Shown piece by piece: positions 13,443 to 28,300 of a DNA stretch of 64,000 nucleotides (positions are counted from its first letter, which is position 1; each line of letters starts with the position of its first letter). Location of the stretch: the NCBI RefSeq assembly GCF_037975245.1, contig NC_092578.1, positions 12,632,321 through 12,696,320 of the forward strand, given 5' to 3'. The translations under genes and the position numbers were made by a program. This DNA comes from Apostichopus japonicus (Eukaryota > Echinodermata > Holothuroidea > Aspidochirotida > Stichopodidae). A model generated the notes under the pieces. The model saw nothing but the letters and a program-made list of their open reading frames with translations, searched no databases and was not told the origin of the DNA.

Positions 13443-14360
13443 GTAAGTTGGAGGAGAGGGATAAATGTGAGAGGGTTGGTTTGGAGGAGAGGGGTAAATG
13501 TGAGGGGGTTAGTTTGGAGGAGAGGGGTAAATGTGAGAGGGTTGGTTTGGAGGAGAGGGGTAAATGTGAGAGGGTTGGTTCGGAGATGAGGGTCAAATGT
13601 GAGAGGGTTGGTTTGGAGGAGAGGGGTGAATGCGTGAGGGTTAGTTCGGAGGAGAGGGGTACATGCGAGGGGGTTAGTTTGCAGGAGAGGGGTAAATGTG
13701 AGAGGGTTGGTTTGGAGGAGAGGGGTAAATGTGAGGGGGTTAGTTTGGAGGAGAGGGGTAAATGTGAGAGGGTTGGTTTGGAGGAGAGGGGTAAATGTGA
13801 GAGGGTTGGTTTGGAGGAGAGGGGTAAATGTGAGAGGGTTAGTTTGGAGGAGAGGGGTAAATGTGAGAGGGTTGGTTTGGAGGAGAGGGGTAAATGTGAG
13901 AGGGTTAGTTTGGAGGAGAGGGGTAAATGTGAGAGGGTTGGTTTGGAGGAGAGGGGTAAATGTGAGAGGGTTGGTTTGGAGGAGAGGGGTAAATGTGAGA
14001 GGGTTAGTTTGGAGGAGAGGGGTAAATGTGAGAGGGTTGGTTTGGAGGAGAGGGGTAAATGTGAGGGGGTTAGTTTGGAGGAGAGGGGTAAATGTGAGAG
14101 GGTTGGTTTGGAGGAGAGGGGTAAATGTGAGAGGGTTGGTTCGGAGATGAGGGTCAAATGTGAGAGGGTTGGTTTGGAGGAGAGGGGTGAATGCGTGAGG
14201 GTTAGTTCGGAGGAGAGGGGTACATGCGAGGGGGTTAGTTTGCAGGAGAGGGGTAAATGTGAGAGGGTTGGTTTGGAGGAGAGGGGTAAATGTGAGAGGG
14301 TTAGTTTGGAGGAGAGAGGTAAATACAGGAGGGTTAGTTTGGAGGAGAGGGGTTAATGCA
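13443..14360 (+). repeat. 33-bp G-rich minisatellite
   Basis: About 27 head-to-tail copies of a 33-bp unit (core ggaggagaggggtaaatgtg followed by agagggttggttt). The plus strand is very G-rich and almost free of C. Because 33 is divisible by three and the unit lacks stops, it is open in several frames on both strands; the longest is 302 codons with an 11-residue period. A variant block (cggagatgagggtcaaatg and its neighbours) recurs 561 bp apart, which is 17 units, so part of the array was duplicated as a higher-order block. Confidence 0.95.
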
Positions 14361-15835
14361 AGAGGGTTACAGGGAAGTGGGATGATAGCTGTGAAGTTTT
14401 ACAGGGGTAGATTATAGCTTATGGAGTTGTTTGGGATTAACATGAGTTAGCTTTATGGCTGGTAAAAATGGGACATAAAACTACCTTGTTTTTACATTAC
14501 ATACATGATACACCTGTTGCTCATGTGAGAGCCACATTAGGGGAAGAAATGTCATTTAAATTATACCCAAAACACATGTACCTCCAACATTACAGTACAT
14601 TTAATATCAAATCAATATCAAAAAGAAAGACAGATATTTAACAGGTTCTTCTTTGAGCCTCATGTTGTCTTTCCATCAGGATATTACGGTTGTTCAGCCT
14701 CTCAGGAACCAGACACTCAGAACTAAGAAACACTGTTACTATACAATCTTCTTGACAACCACTCACCCTGTCCGTCAGTCTGAGGTGGCATGGGTATACC
14801 CTGGTCTACGCTGAACTTAACATTAATTACATGTTTAGTCCAGTATTGTTCTCCTACTTCCTATGCCACATTCAACCCCCCTCCCCCTACCTCCCCCACC
14901 AGTTAAGACTTCCAGCTAACATAGAAACACACCCCATAGAGCATGGTCAAGGGACCTATTATTAAGTGGGAACTATAATGATTCATTTTCGGAATTTCCA
15001 TGGTTTTAACATAACAATGGACAGCCAAATTTGAAGTGTGCTTGGCAAGTGTCCCAACATGTTCTTAACAAAACTGAAGCCAATTGATGATGTAAATTTC
15101 TAACCTAGCCTATGTCTCGGTCATCACAATCAGAGTAACTTCTTGTGTTTTGCTTTCTTAAATCTGTTATGTCCAATATAAAGAATGAAAGAAATACACC
15201 CACATTATTCTTTATTACAACTTTCTTATTGTACTTGTTCAGATTAAAACATGAGATAATATTTTAACTCCGTTAAGATCATGCAAGTGGAACCCCAAAC
15301 ACATTCCACTCTTTTTTAATTAGGCTGTGTCACAATAGGTCCCAGAACGGCAACAGGTTTTTGTGAAGATACTGCCACGAATATTGGCCATAGTGTCATC
15401 GTAATTTTGTCAAAATATGCAACATTGTACACATGGATGCTGGTAACAGTTTGCAAAGACTAGATAGGTAGAAATGAGATAAATTGATAGAACAATGAGT
15501 AAACTGTGCCAGTTGAATGTCCTGAAGTGTGCCGGCTGCCACCATCGTAGGACCCACCCGTGCTACTGCATACAGAGACCAGGAAGAGAAGGGTAAACTG
15601 ATAGATGCAAAAAGAATTCATTTCATCCAGTGAAACATTCTGTTTATTACTCCAGCAGTTTAGATTTTATAGCTATTCTTACTTGTTCCTATTCAAAACA
15701 CTTTTCATATTTCCTTTATCAACTTGAAATATTCTACAGTATTGCAGTAACGTGTATTTACCCTGTATCATATTCTTGTCTACATATATATATTTGAATA
15801 CTTTGGTCAAATTTTTGTCGATTTTCTGAACACCA
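14361..15835. other. Intergenic stretch downstream of the CARF-like gene
   Basis: No gene was recognised between the minisatellite and the tandem repeat at the end of the CARF-like gene. Part of it may be 3' UTR of that gene, which reads leftward. It includes an ordinary C-rich run near 14,876-14,900. Confidence 0.5.
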
Positions 15836-16310
15836 GTTTACCATGTTCTTCTCTACCTAAATATTTCTTTATCTTTATTTTTATCTAATATTTCTTTATT
15901 TCCTTATCTTTTTCCTGTCCTTGTATTTAGATTCCTTACATCTTGTTCTTCTCTGCCTGAATATTCCTGTCACATCAAGTTAATACTTTGTCTAAGTACC
16001 TAGCTCTCATGAACCATGTTCTTCTCTACCTAAATATTTCTTTAACACCTTATCTTTTTCCTGTCCTTGTATCTAGATTCCTTATATCTTGTTCTATTCT
16101 GCCTGAATATTCCTGTCACATCAAGTTAATACTTTGTCTAAGTACCTAGCTCTCATGTACCATGTTCTTCTCTGCCTGAATATTCCTGTCACATCAAGTT
16201 AATACTTTGTCTAGGTACCTAGCTCTCATGAACCATGTTCTTCTCTATCTAAATATTTCTGTTACATCTTGTTGATTTTCTGTCCATGTATCTAGCTCTC
16301 CTGTGTCCTG
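15836..16310. repeat. ~72-bp tandem repeat overlapping the CARF-like stop codon
   Basis: About six to seven degenerate units of roughly 71-73 bp. Each contains a form of ctgcctgaatattcctgtca or ctacctaaatatttcttt, then a 'gtacctagctctcatg' or 'gtatctagattcc' block, then 'catgttcttct'. Two unit types alternate. The last unit on the right (about 16,237-16,310) contains the final 21 codons and stop of the CARF-like reading frame, so the array grew from, or into, the end of that gene. Confidence 0.8.
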
Positions 16311-19300
16311 TTCCAGTCTTTGCTGTTTGTTGCTATCTTCGTTTTTCAATCTTTCCCTAATTTGCAAGAGATTCTGTTTGAGTTCCTCCAAGAGGGCTTC
16401 ATCTGTTACTTTGATCGCTAAAGTTCGAACCTCATCCAAGGCGGAGAAAAAGTCTGTGGGTGCCTCGGATGCTTCCGAGATTACCGGGGAAGGAGGAGGG
16501 GACGCTTCGACTGTGACTTCTTGAGCCACGTAAGGCACCGTAGTAACATTGGGTAGGAGATGTTTCCTTGTTCTTCGACGCTGATTGGTGGTGGGTACTG
16601 GAATGCCTTCCTTCCTGCAGAATAAATTATATGGAATGAAGTATGGATAAAGTTCTGTTATTCTTTTTACAGTTTACCTAAATGTTTTGGAATAAAATTA
16701 CTTAAAATTTCACTGCCTGCCAACTCCCTAATGTAAACAAAGTTACATATTCAAGAGCTGTAAGGATGACGATTCTGTTGCTTCTTGATACTAACATCAT
16801 TTATGACAACGTACTTAGATTTGAGAAATTAGCTTGGCAAACTTGACCACCAAATGCCATTTATCTACAAACAGGGGGGAGTGGGGGTGGTTCAGTGTGG
16901 GATTTTATAATTTCAGCCAGGGAAGGATAAGACCACTGCTTGGTGTGTATCACATACAAAAACCAAACATATAATTTTTTACAACATTCTAGCGTTTGGA
17001 TCAACTTATCGCCCTAATTCATATAGTCTAAATAAGCTTCAGAATTCACCATTTGACATTTAACTTTTTATTTTTTTGTGGGAGAGGGCGGGGGGGGGGG
17101 GGGAGATCCTCCCATACGTGGTAGTTGACTTTAAGGACCCCAGGGCTACTTCCCCCTCCACTGTAACATCCTTCATTTGCCTCTGGTCCTTCCATACAGG
17201 TTCGGTCTACCTAAATCAGTAATCAGACAATTTGTCCCCTCCCCCCACCCCTTTCAAACCCTCTGCATCCCACTGTACACCCTATGCGTGGTGTAGTAAG
17301 TGACAAAGCAGAGAGCCAGTAGGGTTTGGAACTTTCCCTGTCTGAAGAATTATATTTTTATAAGATGCCATAGTAGAAGTCCAGATGGGAAAATAAAAAT
17401 TTCAACATTTTACCTCAAAATTTCATATATTTTATATTAAACTTAGCTCTTGAAGTTACGACTATTTTGCCTTTTGTAATTTAGACTGCTTTTCAGCATT
17501 TTACGACATTTTTATACCAAAAGTTTTGCTCAAAATTTGACTTTCGCATAGACATACTTCTACTTCTTCCTAAAATTAAAGTTTGATTAGAATTTCAAAT
17601 TTTATCTTCCCTGATATCTCAACTAGATTTTCAATTTTTTTTGACATTATACAGAAATTTTGAGATTTGGTCTCAAATATTTGTCCTTAACATGTGCATT
17701 TTACTAGTGGTTTTGACTTTTTCTTTACTTTTCCTCCAATATTTTGGGATATAGAATGTCAAAATGTTAACAAACAAGTCAAAACATCAAAATTTATATC
17801 CAAAATGTGACTATTTTAGCTGAAACGTTGAGTATAACGTCTCAAAAATATCCATTTCTTATTCAAAATTAGGACTTTATGTGTCCAAATTTATGTATCC
17901 AACTTTGGCATTGCTCCCCAAGCTTTCTACTTATATACCATCCCTGGTTGCAAAAGATTCTGACTGCTGCCCCCTCTATCTCTTCTGTTCCGATGCCAAG
18001 TTTTTCATGTTTGAATCATAATCAGTTACTTGCTTGTCATTTTAGAGCTGCTGTGAGTGTTCAAGTGTCCATGAGCCAGCGGTACCTGACTAAAATCATC
18101 AAGGAAAGATAAGATACCCCAACTCATAATCTCTTTAGTCTACCAGATTCGCAACATTAAACAGCAAAATTAGAGAAGAAGCTTTGACCCGTATCTGTAG
18201 CGGTAACCGAGACGAGACAAGCATACAATATTGTTTGAAATTGTTATATGTGATCTCACCTCATTTTCAATTTGGCCAAGTAGGATATATTCTTAAAGGT
18301 CATGTCTGATGGATAAAACCTTGTGTCTGTCGCACTTGGCAGTGTCTTTGCCTGGAAGAGTTCTTTCTCGACGTATTCTTTCGTCTTCTCCCTGAGTTCT
18401 TTGATAGAAAATATCTTCTGATATGTAAGCTCGTATATTTTCTTCTTAACCCTCGCATCGGTCAGAAAGTTGTCGACCTACCGAAGAGAAAGTGCGTTTG
18501 AGTTTGATCGCGTTAAAATGATCTTGTACAACAACGTACAGTTCAATGCATACACATAAATATATATAAATCCTGGGATATCGGCAAAAACTATCTTGCA
18601 GCTAAACTAAAATTATGGGATGCATTTGAAAGGGTTATCCTTGTTGGAATATATCACACCTCTAAACCTATAACTGGTTGAGTTGCTCCAAAGAGCCAGT
18701 CACAAGTGAAAGGGAGATGTTTCCATGTAAGCTCCGTCTACGAGCACGTGCCATCAAGACAAAAGAATTGAACTTTAAATAACTGTGTCCAGAAATGCTG
18801 AATTACAGACCAAGCTTAAATAATTTCTTAACTTTTTGTTTATCAAAAAATGTCAGAAACTGAAAATTCTCATGGAACAAGTTAAAGGTCTATGGAATCT
18901 CCAGAGTTGCTTGAAAGAGACTTAAAGGAGCTTAACAGGGTATAAATTACTACTATTTTATTACATGACCTATTACATGCCTATTTAAAAGGCATAGCTG
19001 GTGGTCTTTCGACATCCTCTAATCCGTTCAAATTTATGTTACATTGAATATTTACACTTGTTCCTTTCCATTGATGCATGGCACATTGTATTATTTTCCT
19101 TTGGGACTTGATAAAAAATTGATCAAACCTAGCTCTTTTCGCAACAATTCCTAAGCGCTAATGTGACTGCAGGTCACCCTGTGACGTACATGTGCGGAGT
19201 CGGTTGAGGAAAAATTTTGATCAAGCTGTTCACTTCAGCACTAACACTACGCCGATACGACACTCTGTCATACTGTTAATATGAAAATGCCAACGAATTG

Positions 19301-22300
19301 GTAGTAGGAGGTTGCAAAAACACTTGTGAAAACCAAAATTTAAGTTTCTTTTCGTTTCCCAGTCATCAAACTGACGATAAAACAAGGCAGGCTTTGGATT
19401 AATTTGTAAGTAGCACCTGCAAAGACTTTCTCGCTCCTGGGGTTTCCCAACGTCTGCAGGCGAATATATGTTCAGCAGACTTTAACATGACTTACCCCAT
19501 AGGAAAAGAGATCATATTGCAAAAGAGTACTGTAAAATAGTTCCTGTGTGACTTCGTTCTCTTTAGCAGAACCAACGACATGACGCACGGTGCTAACTTA
19601 GTGATGCACACTAACACATATGGATGATATGTATTGTAGGCATGTATATATTGCACTGAGACGGTAAAAGTTTTCGAATTTTTTAACCTTTCAAACTCGT
19701 AAATGGAATATGGAATCAATCAGGTGCTTTTTTTACCGTGGTGTTCCTTCGCTTGTGTGTCTACTTTTGTGGAGTTGTGACTTTTTGAAAGCCTTACATT
19801 ATGGCAGCCAGTCTGAGAAATACCCAAAGCTTTATATTTTGTGGATTCGATAAATATTGCATCCACTGACTGGAAACTAACTGCAAACAGAAGTAATTGC
19901 AACAATAAATGAAGAAATATATGTCAGCATATTTCGCAAAGTAGGCATTTTAATTGCGGCAAGACCTCGATACCCTATGGCACAGTATGTATACTTGCCT
20001 ATAATAGCAGCGAACCTTACGAAATATGACCAGACGTTTAGGCAGTTTTTGAACCATAATTTACTTTTAAATTGAAGAATTGCTACCCAAAATTAGTTAA
20101 CAAATGAGTGAACAATTCTAACAACCATTTCTTTCTCTTGTAGCTGCATGTTTATTGGAAGAGTGAAGTTAATGAATGGTTCACTTTCTTATGAGAAGTA
20201 CGTGGAAAGTCCATTGTTATTGTTTCGTGGTACATACTGCAGAATGACGTCACGGTGACCTGTAAGTTCATGAGCTTTTATGCATCACGTTTCTGGTCAG
20301 TGAGAATCTGCTAACTTTGACATCAAATTTCTCTAGATTACTGTCTGTTTCGACTAAACGGGAACCACAGTATTGTTTGTGTACGAGCCCCCCAAAAAAA
20401 GATTTTTGTTTTTGCCGCCAGCTGTGCATTTTAAAACATGATGCTTGGAGATTATAACAAGGCATTCAATGCATTAACAACTGACTGTTTTTTTTTACTT
20501 AAATGCAAAACTGCCAAATGCTGGGTTAAAACAAACTGTGGTTTGTTAATGTGGATTGTTTGATCAGCAACACTACATTGTTCATAATATAACCTAGCAG
20601 AACCTTACGGTCATTATCACAGGAATTGCTCAAGGAGAAGAGAACAAGATGCAAGACCGGAGACAGAGCCTTCTCAGTCAGCGCTCCCAGATTATGGAAC
20701 GCCTTGCCGCCTTAACGCCTCTGTGCGTGTATGCAGTTTTCTTAACACTCTTAACACTTTTTTTTAAAACTGCTTTGAAAACATATTATTTTAGACTCGC
20801 TTTTACTGTGTAATAGACTATGTTTTAACTTTTATTATGCATAGATAGTACGATTGGAACTACTTACTTAATTCTTAAAATTTTTTAAATGTAATTTTTG
20901 GGTATTTATTTACTACGTTTAGGGTTCTATTTTTTATCATTTAGTATCGGGTGTTTATTACTATCTGTTTTAGGCTTTTACAATAATTGTCTTACTGTAC
21001 TATAGTTTCTCATACTTATTTATATTTAAACATAGACTACGATTTAATCTATTTTACTATTTACGTTCTTCTGAAATTGTTTTGGACTATATGCGTTTTA
21101 GTTTTTCGTATCGTTTAGTACGGGTGTGTTTTTCATATTGTTGCTTTTGGCTTTTACATTTTTTTTTGGCCTCATTGGTTCTATACATTTAATATTTTGG
21201 TTTTTGTTACTATTTGTTTTTAGGTTTTACATTTGTAAAGCGCTTTGAGCAGCTTTGCTGATTATGCGCTATATAAATTTTACTTATTATTATTTTATTA
21301 TTATATAGCACCTTGAAAGTAACTTAATAGTTTTCTCACCAAGTCCTTGACAATTTCACCAAACTGTGTGATATTAACTCAAAATGATTTTACAATGCAC
21401 CATACTAGGTAACTTTTCTCAGATTTCTGAACCAAATGAATATTCACAGTAGTTAATAAATAGATTCACCTACAAATTTCAGAGGCCAGACATTTTTTCA
21501 TCCTAGTCGTACTCACATGCAGATAGGATACCTAAAATTTGCCACTTTTTCTTACTTATTTGAAACAAAATGTGATAATTCAAGCATTTTGATGGCATTT
21601 ATAATATTCAACTAATATGGACACTTTAGCCAACTCGACCTATAATGGTTGCTTCAAGCTGTGTGGCCACATTTTGGGGTATAATCTGCTATGAACTGAT
21701 TGAAATCAAATAATCAATACCCGAGTAAGATCGTGGCCACTATGATCCGAGATGGAGGGCAGGCTCACGTAGATTCGCCGCTCACCGATAGCTTTTTGTT
21801 TCAGGATCGCTCTACGAATCTCTTTGGACTTGAGAGATCTGTAATAGTCTGACTCCTGGCCTTTCTGTAATACAGAGAAACACATAGTTAATATATGAAA
21901 TAAGTGGCTTTGTTGAAATATTCTCAGGAAAATCATAGTTTTTTTGGGTGACTTTTTGTAGAAATGCCACTTACTTGTGGGCATTGTTACTGCATAAATA
22001 ATTCACAGAATTTTACAGCAATAACAATATTTTCTTTTCTTTATTATATTTGGTAAAGTGACCGGTCAAGGATGAGAGATAAGCACATATCACATTAGAA
22101 CAAAGGACTTAATCTACAGTCATGGGCAACAAAATCAAATCTCCATTTTCAAAAGCACTCTGTATTGAGAGAGATGTTTCCCTAACGATAACCAACAATA
22201 TATATGACACTTATTTTACAACAGTAAATACAAGACAAAAAACGTAACAGGTAATGAAGAAGCATACAAACTACCACACTCCATAATTAATGACTACCCG

Positions 22301-25300
22301 CTTTACCTTTAATACAGTTGTACTTTACTGGTCTATCGTACATACATACATACATACACGTATCTTTCACTTTCTGCTTCTTCCCCCCCTCCACCCTCGA
22401 CACCCTCCCCAAAATGTTTGCTACATGTGTTTATAGCACAGTTCTTTTATACTAACACACTGCTACTGACACATCTGCGGAAGCTTTTCTTAAACATTTT
22501 GCAGAAAATTGTTCAATTGCTCAGTTGGAATGAAGTGAACAATTAAACATTTTGCAGAAAAATGTTGAATTGATGAGATACAATAAGTTGTCAATTAAAC
22601 ATTTTGCAGAAAACTGTTCAATTGCTCAGTTAAAGCAACTGAGTAATCCAACATTTTTCTGATTTAAGATAAGATGTTATCTTGTTATTTAAACAATTTA
22701 CTGAAAAATGTTGACTTATTGGGGCAAAGTTTTCTTATGTTGATGGCACTTTTAAGCTTCCGTACACATCAGATCTAATGACAATTGTTTGTATTACATG
22801 AAATAACATCTTTTGGCGGTAAACCTATTTCTTCTAGCTGTTGTAAGTAATTCATAACAAGAGCATCAATGACGCAGAATCTCAATACTGGAAGTTCTAA
22901 TTTCGATTCCTAATTTCAAATCTTTGCTCTGTCTCTACAATTATCAATATCAATCATGGTACAACAAATATAAAACTTGCATTTACGCTACTTTGCCACG
23001 AATAGTCTCTGCAGATTACACTTCATCCTGCAAGTGTTGCCTTTAGCGCTCATTACCTGTTTGTCGAGAGAACGGCGTTGCAAGGTTTAGTAATGTCATA
23101 GAAAATTTAAGAACGTTTTTTATGTGGTATCCTTCATCTTGGGTCAGTCTCTGTTGGACTTTTTGGTCATATAGTTTGACGTAAATGACAACAGTCAAAT
23201 AAGAAGAGGCGAACAACTCGACCATATTCTTGATGCCCGCCTTGAGGAAGCTAGGCCTATCGACCTACTGTACGTTACTGTAGACTGTAGTGGTGACTAC
23301 CATCAAAACTGTGTACACATCCAAGTTTTAAAACAACCCACGTTTTTCCATCTCAATAATTTTGACATGAAGATTTCATGGATTTATGACTTGGAAAAAA
23401 TAATGTACAAGTAGATTACAAGTTTTTAATTGAAAGTGATGGGTGGCCTCCTCCTCCCCTAATAGCCACCCCAGTTCCTCTCCATTTTAGTATTTTCTTT
23501 AATTCTTTGTATATTTGATGTCAAACATCACAGGTTCAAAAGAAAGCTAAACATACTTCTTATAACCTTATAGTTATACATCTTATATCCTTATAAATAA
23601 AACATAACCTTATACAATTTTTATAGTCTTATAAAAGTTGTGATGCTATGGCCGGCTCCTCTTTTATACATACTCCAGTGAAAATAAAATGTGATAGATT
23701 ATAATTTTTGTTTTTAATTCTTCTTTTGGGGGGGAGGGGGGTTATAGAAATATACCAAACAAGCTGTTAATTCATAATGATGCTTCATTCTAGAAATGCA
23801 CAATATACACTCTAGTCCAAATGAATAGTTGTTGTATTATCCCATTAACATTATGTTAAATTTATGGACTCACAGCTAATATATAAGTTGGAAACATAAC
23901 TTAATTAAAACACACTGTACGGCAATCAAACAAGCTTACTGTACCCTGGCCCAAAACTGCCTGAACACCACCAGTACAATGCTAATGTGGCTATTACTAA
24001 ATGAAGGCCTAATATAGGATGCACTAGGCCTAGCCTAAACTTGTAGCCTTCAGCAGCACAACAATGTGTATACGAAATTATACAAAAATACCTGATGGCC
24101 AATCAAACAAACTTATCATGACTCTTGCTCTGAAAAACTACCTGAACACCAGTACAATCCTTAAATGGATATTACTAAAACCATGGAGCTATAAACAGAC
24201 GAAGTCCTACTGTAATATAAATTAAATGCAGTACAACAATGTGTATATGGAATTAGTGTGCAATACACTACCAGTACCAGCAGCGTATCTCACAACAGTT
24301 CAGAAAATTGGTCGCGAGGGTAGCCATTTTCTTATATCTAACATGTAGCTGCCATGAGTCATAGCCAATCTGCTACAAACCAGACTTGGAGGCGGGGCTT
24401 GAGTCATAGCCAATCTGCTACAAACCAGACTTGGAGGCAGGGCTTAATCATCAAAAACAAGGAAACAAACAAGTTTTGGAGCGTGTGCAAAAAAGGCTTG
24501 TTTCAACTGTGTTTCAGCCCGATTTGGACATAAATCGGTGAAAAAGTCATAAAATGAGATACAATTCTGGAATAAAAAATAGTAACTTTTGTTGGCCTAT
24601 ATGATATATGCTTGCTCTGGAAATTCCAGAGAAAAAGAACTTTGTATGAAGACGCTGAAAAATTTTTTAAGAGAAGAGAGAGTCCCACTTACTGTTACAA
24701 TATCTCTATACATGTAATGTATTGAGATAAAAACCATGTACAGTTTAAACAATTTGACTGCTTCTCAATCCCCAGCCCATTTATCATTTTTTCCTCTCTC
24801 CTTTAAACAGGAGTTGATAGCAAAGCTGTTTTAAAATGGAAAACATCTGATAAAGATGCACCGGATGTGGCATTTCAAAGTCTTGCTGGATACTGGAATC
24901 GCCGGTGTCCAGTTGAAATTAAGGCCGGATTTTGAAACTGACCACAATCCAGCACTCTCTTTAGGGTAAAGGGATGGGGGTGGATGTGGGCTGTTTAACA
25001 CAGATACATCTTCCGTTGAATGAGTAGACTTTGCACAAGGATAACAACTATCAGACAAACAAAAGCGTTATATATTAAGCCACAACTGCAAAGAACCAGA
25101 GCTGGTATGAAATACAAATATTAAGAGTAAGACTCCAACACTTGCAACTTCAATGGCAGGCCATGAAAATTTTGCTGGTTCTAAAACCAGCATTTTCAGA
25201 GATAAAAGTAAGATCAGTTAGTATCTCACAATCATTTTGTGAGACACAATGAATTCCCTTTCAAATTACATTTATATTATCGAAGGGAGTAAAGTGGATG

Positions 25301-28300
25301 TATTTTAATTGAATTATCAAATTACTTATTCACACACAAGACGTGAAACATATCTATTTCTAAGGGTTACAACACAACTGCTTGTGTGTTTTGCAAGTCA
25401 CTTGCAGATACAGATACTGGACTTGAAAAAAAATCTTCAAAATCTACTGCAATTCTTTTCAAGATCCTGACTTTACGAGGCATCCAAAAATTATACCCAT
25501 GGATGATCAAAGTGGTGGTAGTTTACCTAGTTTTCACCGATTTTTAACCATCTTTTTTCAGGTTCCATCCTGGAGAACATACAGGTTTTACCAGCCAGCA
25601 GATCAAACCCTGATTGGGACACATGGTAATGCATACGCCTCCTTTTTAATCTCCCTGGTCAGAGAACCAGCAAGTTTGGGGTGGGGGTGGGGAGGGGGGA
25701 GGGTTGGGAGAGTCGAGACGGTTCCCAATGATTTGAACCATGGCTGGCTATATCCACAGTGACATTTTGCATAACATCTTGAATTGTCACTGCCTGATGT
25801 GCAATTAACTTACCACAATTTGGAACTCTGGAAATTTATGAATTTCCCTGAGACTGATCCTTGCAGTGCAACCGACTTTACGACTCTTCTGAGGCTTCCT
25901 TGGTCTTTTTGAAGAATTCTGCAAAACCCAAAGAAGAGGAAGAAGAGGATTCAGTTTAAAAGCAAGTCAAAATGTATCAAATTAAAACTACATGTAATTC
26001 AGGCAGATAGCAACTCATTTCTTGAACTGACTGATGTTTACTTTCTTTGCAATATTATCCAGAAAAGTAAAAGTTGGGCTGTTTGGGCTTAGTCTAACTG
26101 ACAATCTGATAGAAACAATTTAAAGTGATTACGTGCAAACCGAAAGAGGAACATAATGTTTGATGTTATGGTTTTCTTTATGTATCGATGTACCACCGGT
26201 GTTGTTCATGGATGAAATATGTCACTTGAAATATGGCGGAGTGTATAGCCAAGTGGTTAACGCCGGCGTCTCCCAGTCATGAGATCCCCGGTTCGATTCC
26301 CCGCCGACAGCAAGGTGTGTCGTCTGGCAAGGGTGTTGTTCAATAACAACTTCCCGACATGGACGTTAAATGGATGTGTGCCGAGAGATTGGCTTCGGTC
26401 AGCTTGCGAGTCTATAAGCCTCCATGGCTTCTTTCGCGAGTTCCTGCTTGCGGGAAGATCACATATACATACATACATACACTTAATGACTGAACCAAAA
26501 TGACAGTAACAGTTGTTCATACTAACCGAAAGGGCGTGAGAACTGTAAACTTTTGAAAGCATTTTTTGAATACAGCGATTCTCATTATAAGAGCTAGACC
26601 ACGCCTAGATGTGAGTTTAGTAATGACTATGCAAACCTAAACAGCAACGGTGTCACCAGTATAACACATGCAAACTGTTTAAGATTCCAAATATGAGTTA
26701 TTAAAGTGTTGAATATGAAGCCAACCGACACAATGATATAATCCACTAAGACCTTGCGGGCTTCTCCCACATTGGTGGCCATAAAAATAACTGCATCATG
26801 GCCTGTATTTCTTTCTTTGTTGCTACGTCAGCAGTATTCCTTACTGGTAAGGCATGCATACTGCATGTATAGTACACGTTAGATAGTTGTAGGCTGTTGT
26901 TTTCTCCAAGACTTAATTCTTCCTCTGAATTAGGTTTTATCACTGGAAAACTATTTTCATGTCGTAGGACTTTAGAAGTGAGATTATTGCTGAATTGAAT
27001 ATATACAATAAATATGATAATTCAGTGTCACTTTGATAAGCTTCATCTAACGTCAGTTAGAACTTGAACTAACTGTTACTGTTGGTAGGCATACTGTACT
27101 GTACTAGTAAAAGCTTAGGTCATAGTATAATATTAGTAGCCTAGTCAGAGACCTAGTTCTGATAAAGTTACGTTATTAGGCCTAGTCAGAGAGATATTGT
27201 GAAGATGATTGAAGGTCTGTGATAAGGAGAGCTTCATTGCTTCTGAATATGCACTAAAATGCATACCCTCATTGGCTTGTTTAATCAAGAGGCATGGCAT
27301 GACAGCATACATGAATGAAATCTGTCTTCAGCAGATAAATGTTTTGATACTTTCAATCATTAATTTCTTAATTTATGAAACAGCTTTGGCAAAATTTGCT
27401 CGGTGAAACCATCTCATTTCTCACGGTTCGTCAGATAAGCAGCTTAAATGAAGTTCCATGTTTTGAAAATGAACAGTTTTATGCATTTCTTTTTTGAAAT
27501 GCACAGAAGCACTTTAAGTCTCAACAAGTCAACATACTTGTTATTCCTCACACTACCCATTTAACCTTTGACACTCTCATCTAAAAGTCAATTGTTCTTC
27601 TACTGTGTGTTTTGTTCTGCTACATTAGTGAGGAAGGTATTAACAGGCAATGATTATAAGTCTATACAGGTCTCCCAGGATTAGTCTGTCCAAGGAATCA
27701 AATTTACTAAATCGGGCCAAGCAAGCTGGTCACATCCAGGTAGACAGATGAGCAGATGTAGGACTAACCCTCTTTGGTTTTTCTCTCAAAACTCCAAGAT
27801 GGCAGTCGTAAATTTTTCTCCCAAGTTGCATGTAAGGAACACCATCATATGGAATCGGCTCATACTGGGCTAGAGATGTTTCTCTGTCTTCCCAAACTAT
27901 TCGGTGTACCACTTTATTTTTTGCTCCTGAAAGAAAACGTAAGATGTATCTCCTACATTAAATTTTAATTGTTTGACATTTTGCGAAATTTCGCTATAAT
28001 ATATTTCTCTCTGTGTTTTGCCTGGAAGGTGTCACAGATGAAGAAACAATGCTTGTTGAAGCTATGAAGTAATGTGTTTGGCAACCTTTGATACTGGCGA
28101 TACTTCAACAAATAGCTAGAATGGCATTATAATCGGATGAAAGCGTATTAGGACCGCTCTTGTCATCTGCTAGAGCTCAAGGTTGTATCAACATAAACTT
28201 ACTAAAATCTATACTTTGCAATCAATGTTGAAGATAGAATTTAGATAAACTTTTCCTTTCAGAAATCTTTGTCATTGTTGCAAGAATTTGCAGAGAATTG

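Noticed and set aside
13448-14356. 302-codon open frame on the plus strand, and 240 codons on the minus strand
   Set aside because: Both are read-through of the 33-bp minisatellite, open in several frames, with no splice or domain support.
26228-26310. Possible working tRNA gene
   Set aside because: Box A and box B are present, but the T-arm stem does not pair and a SINE body follows.
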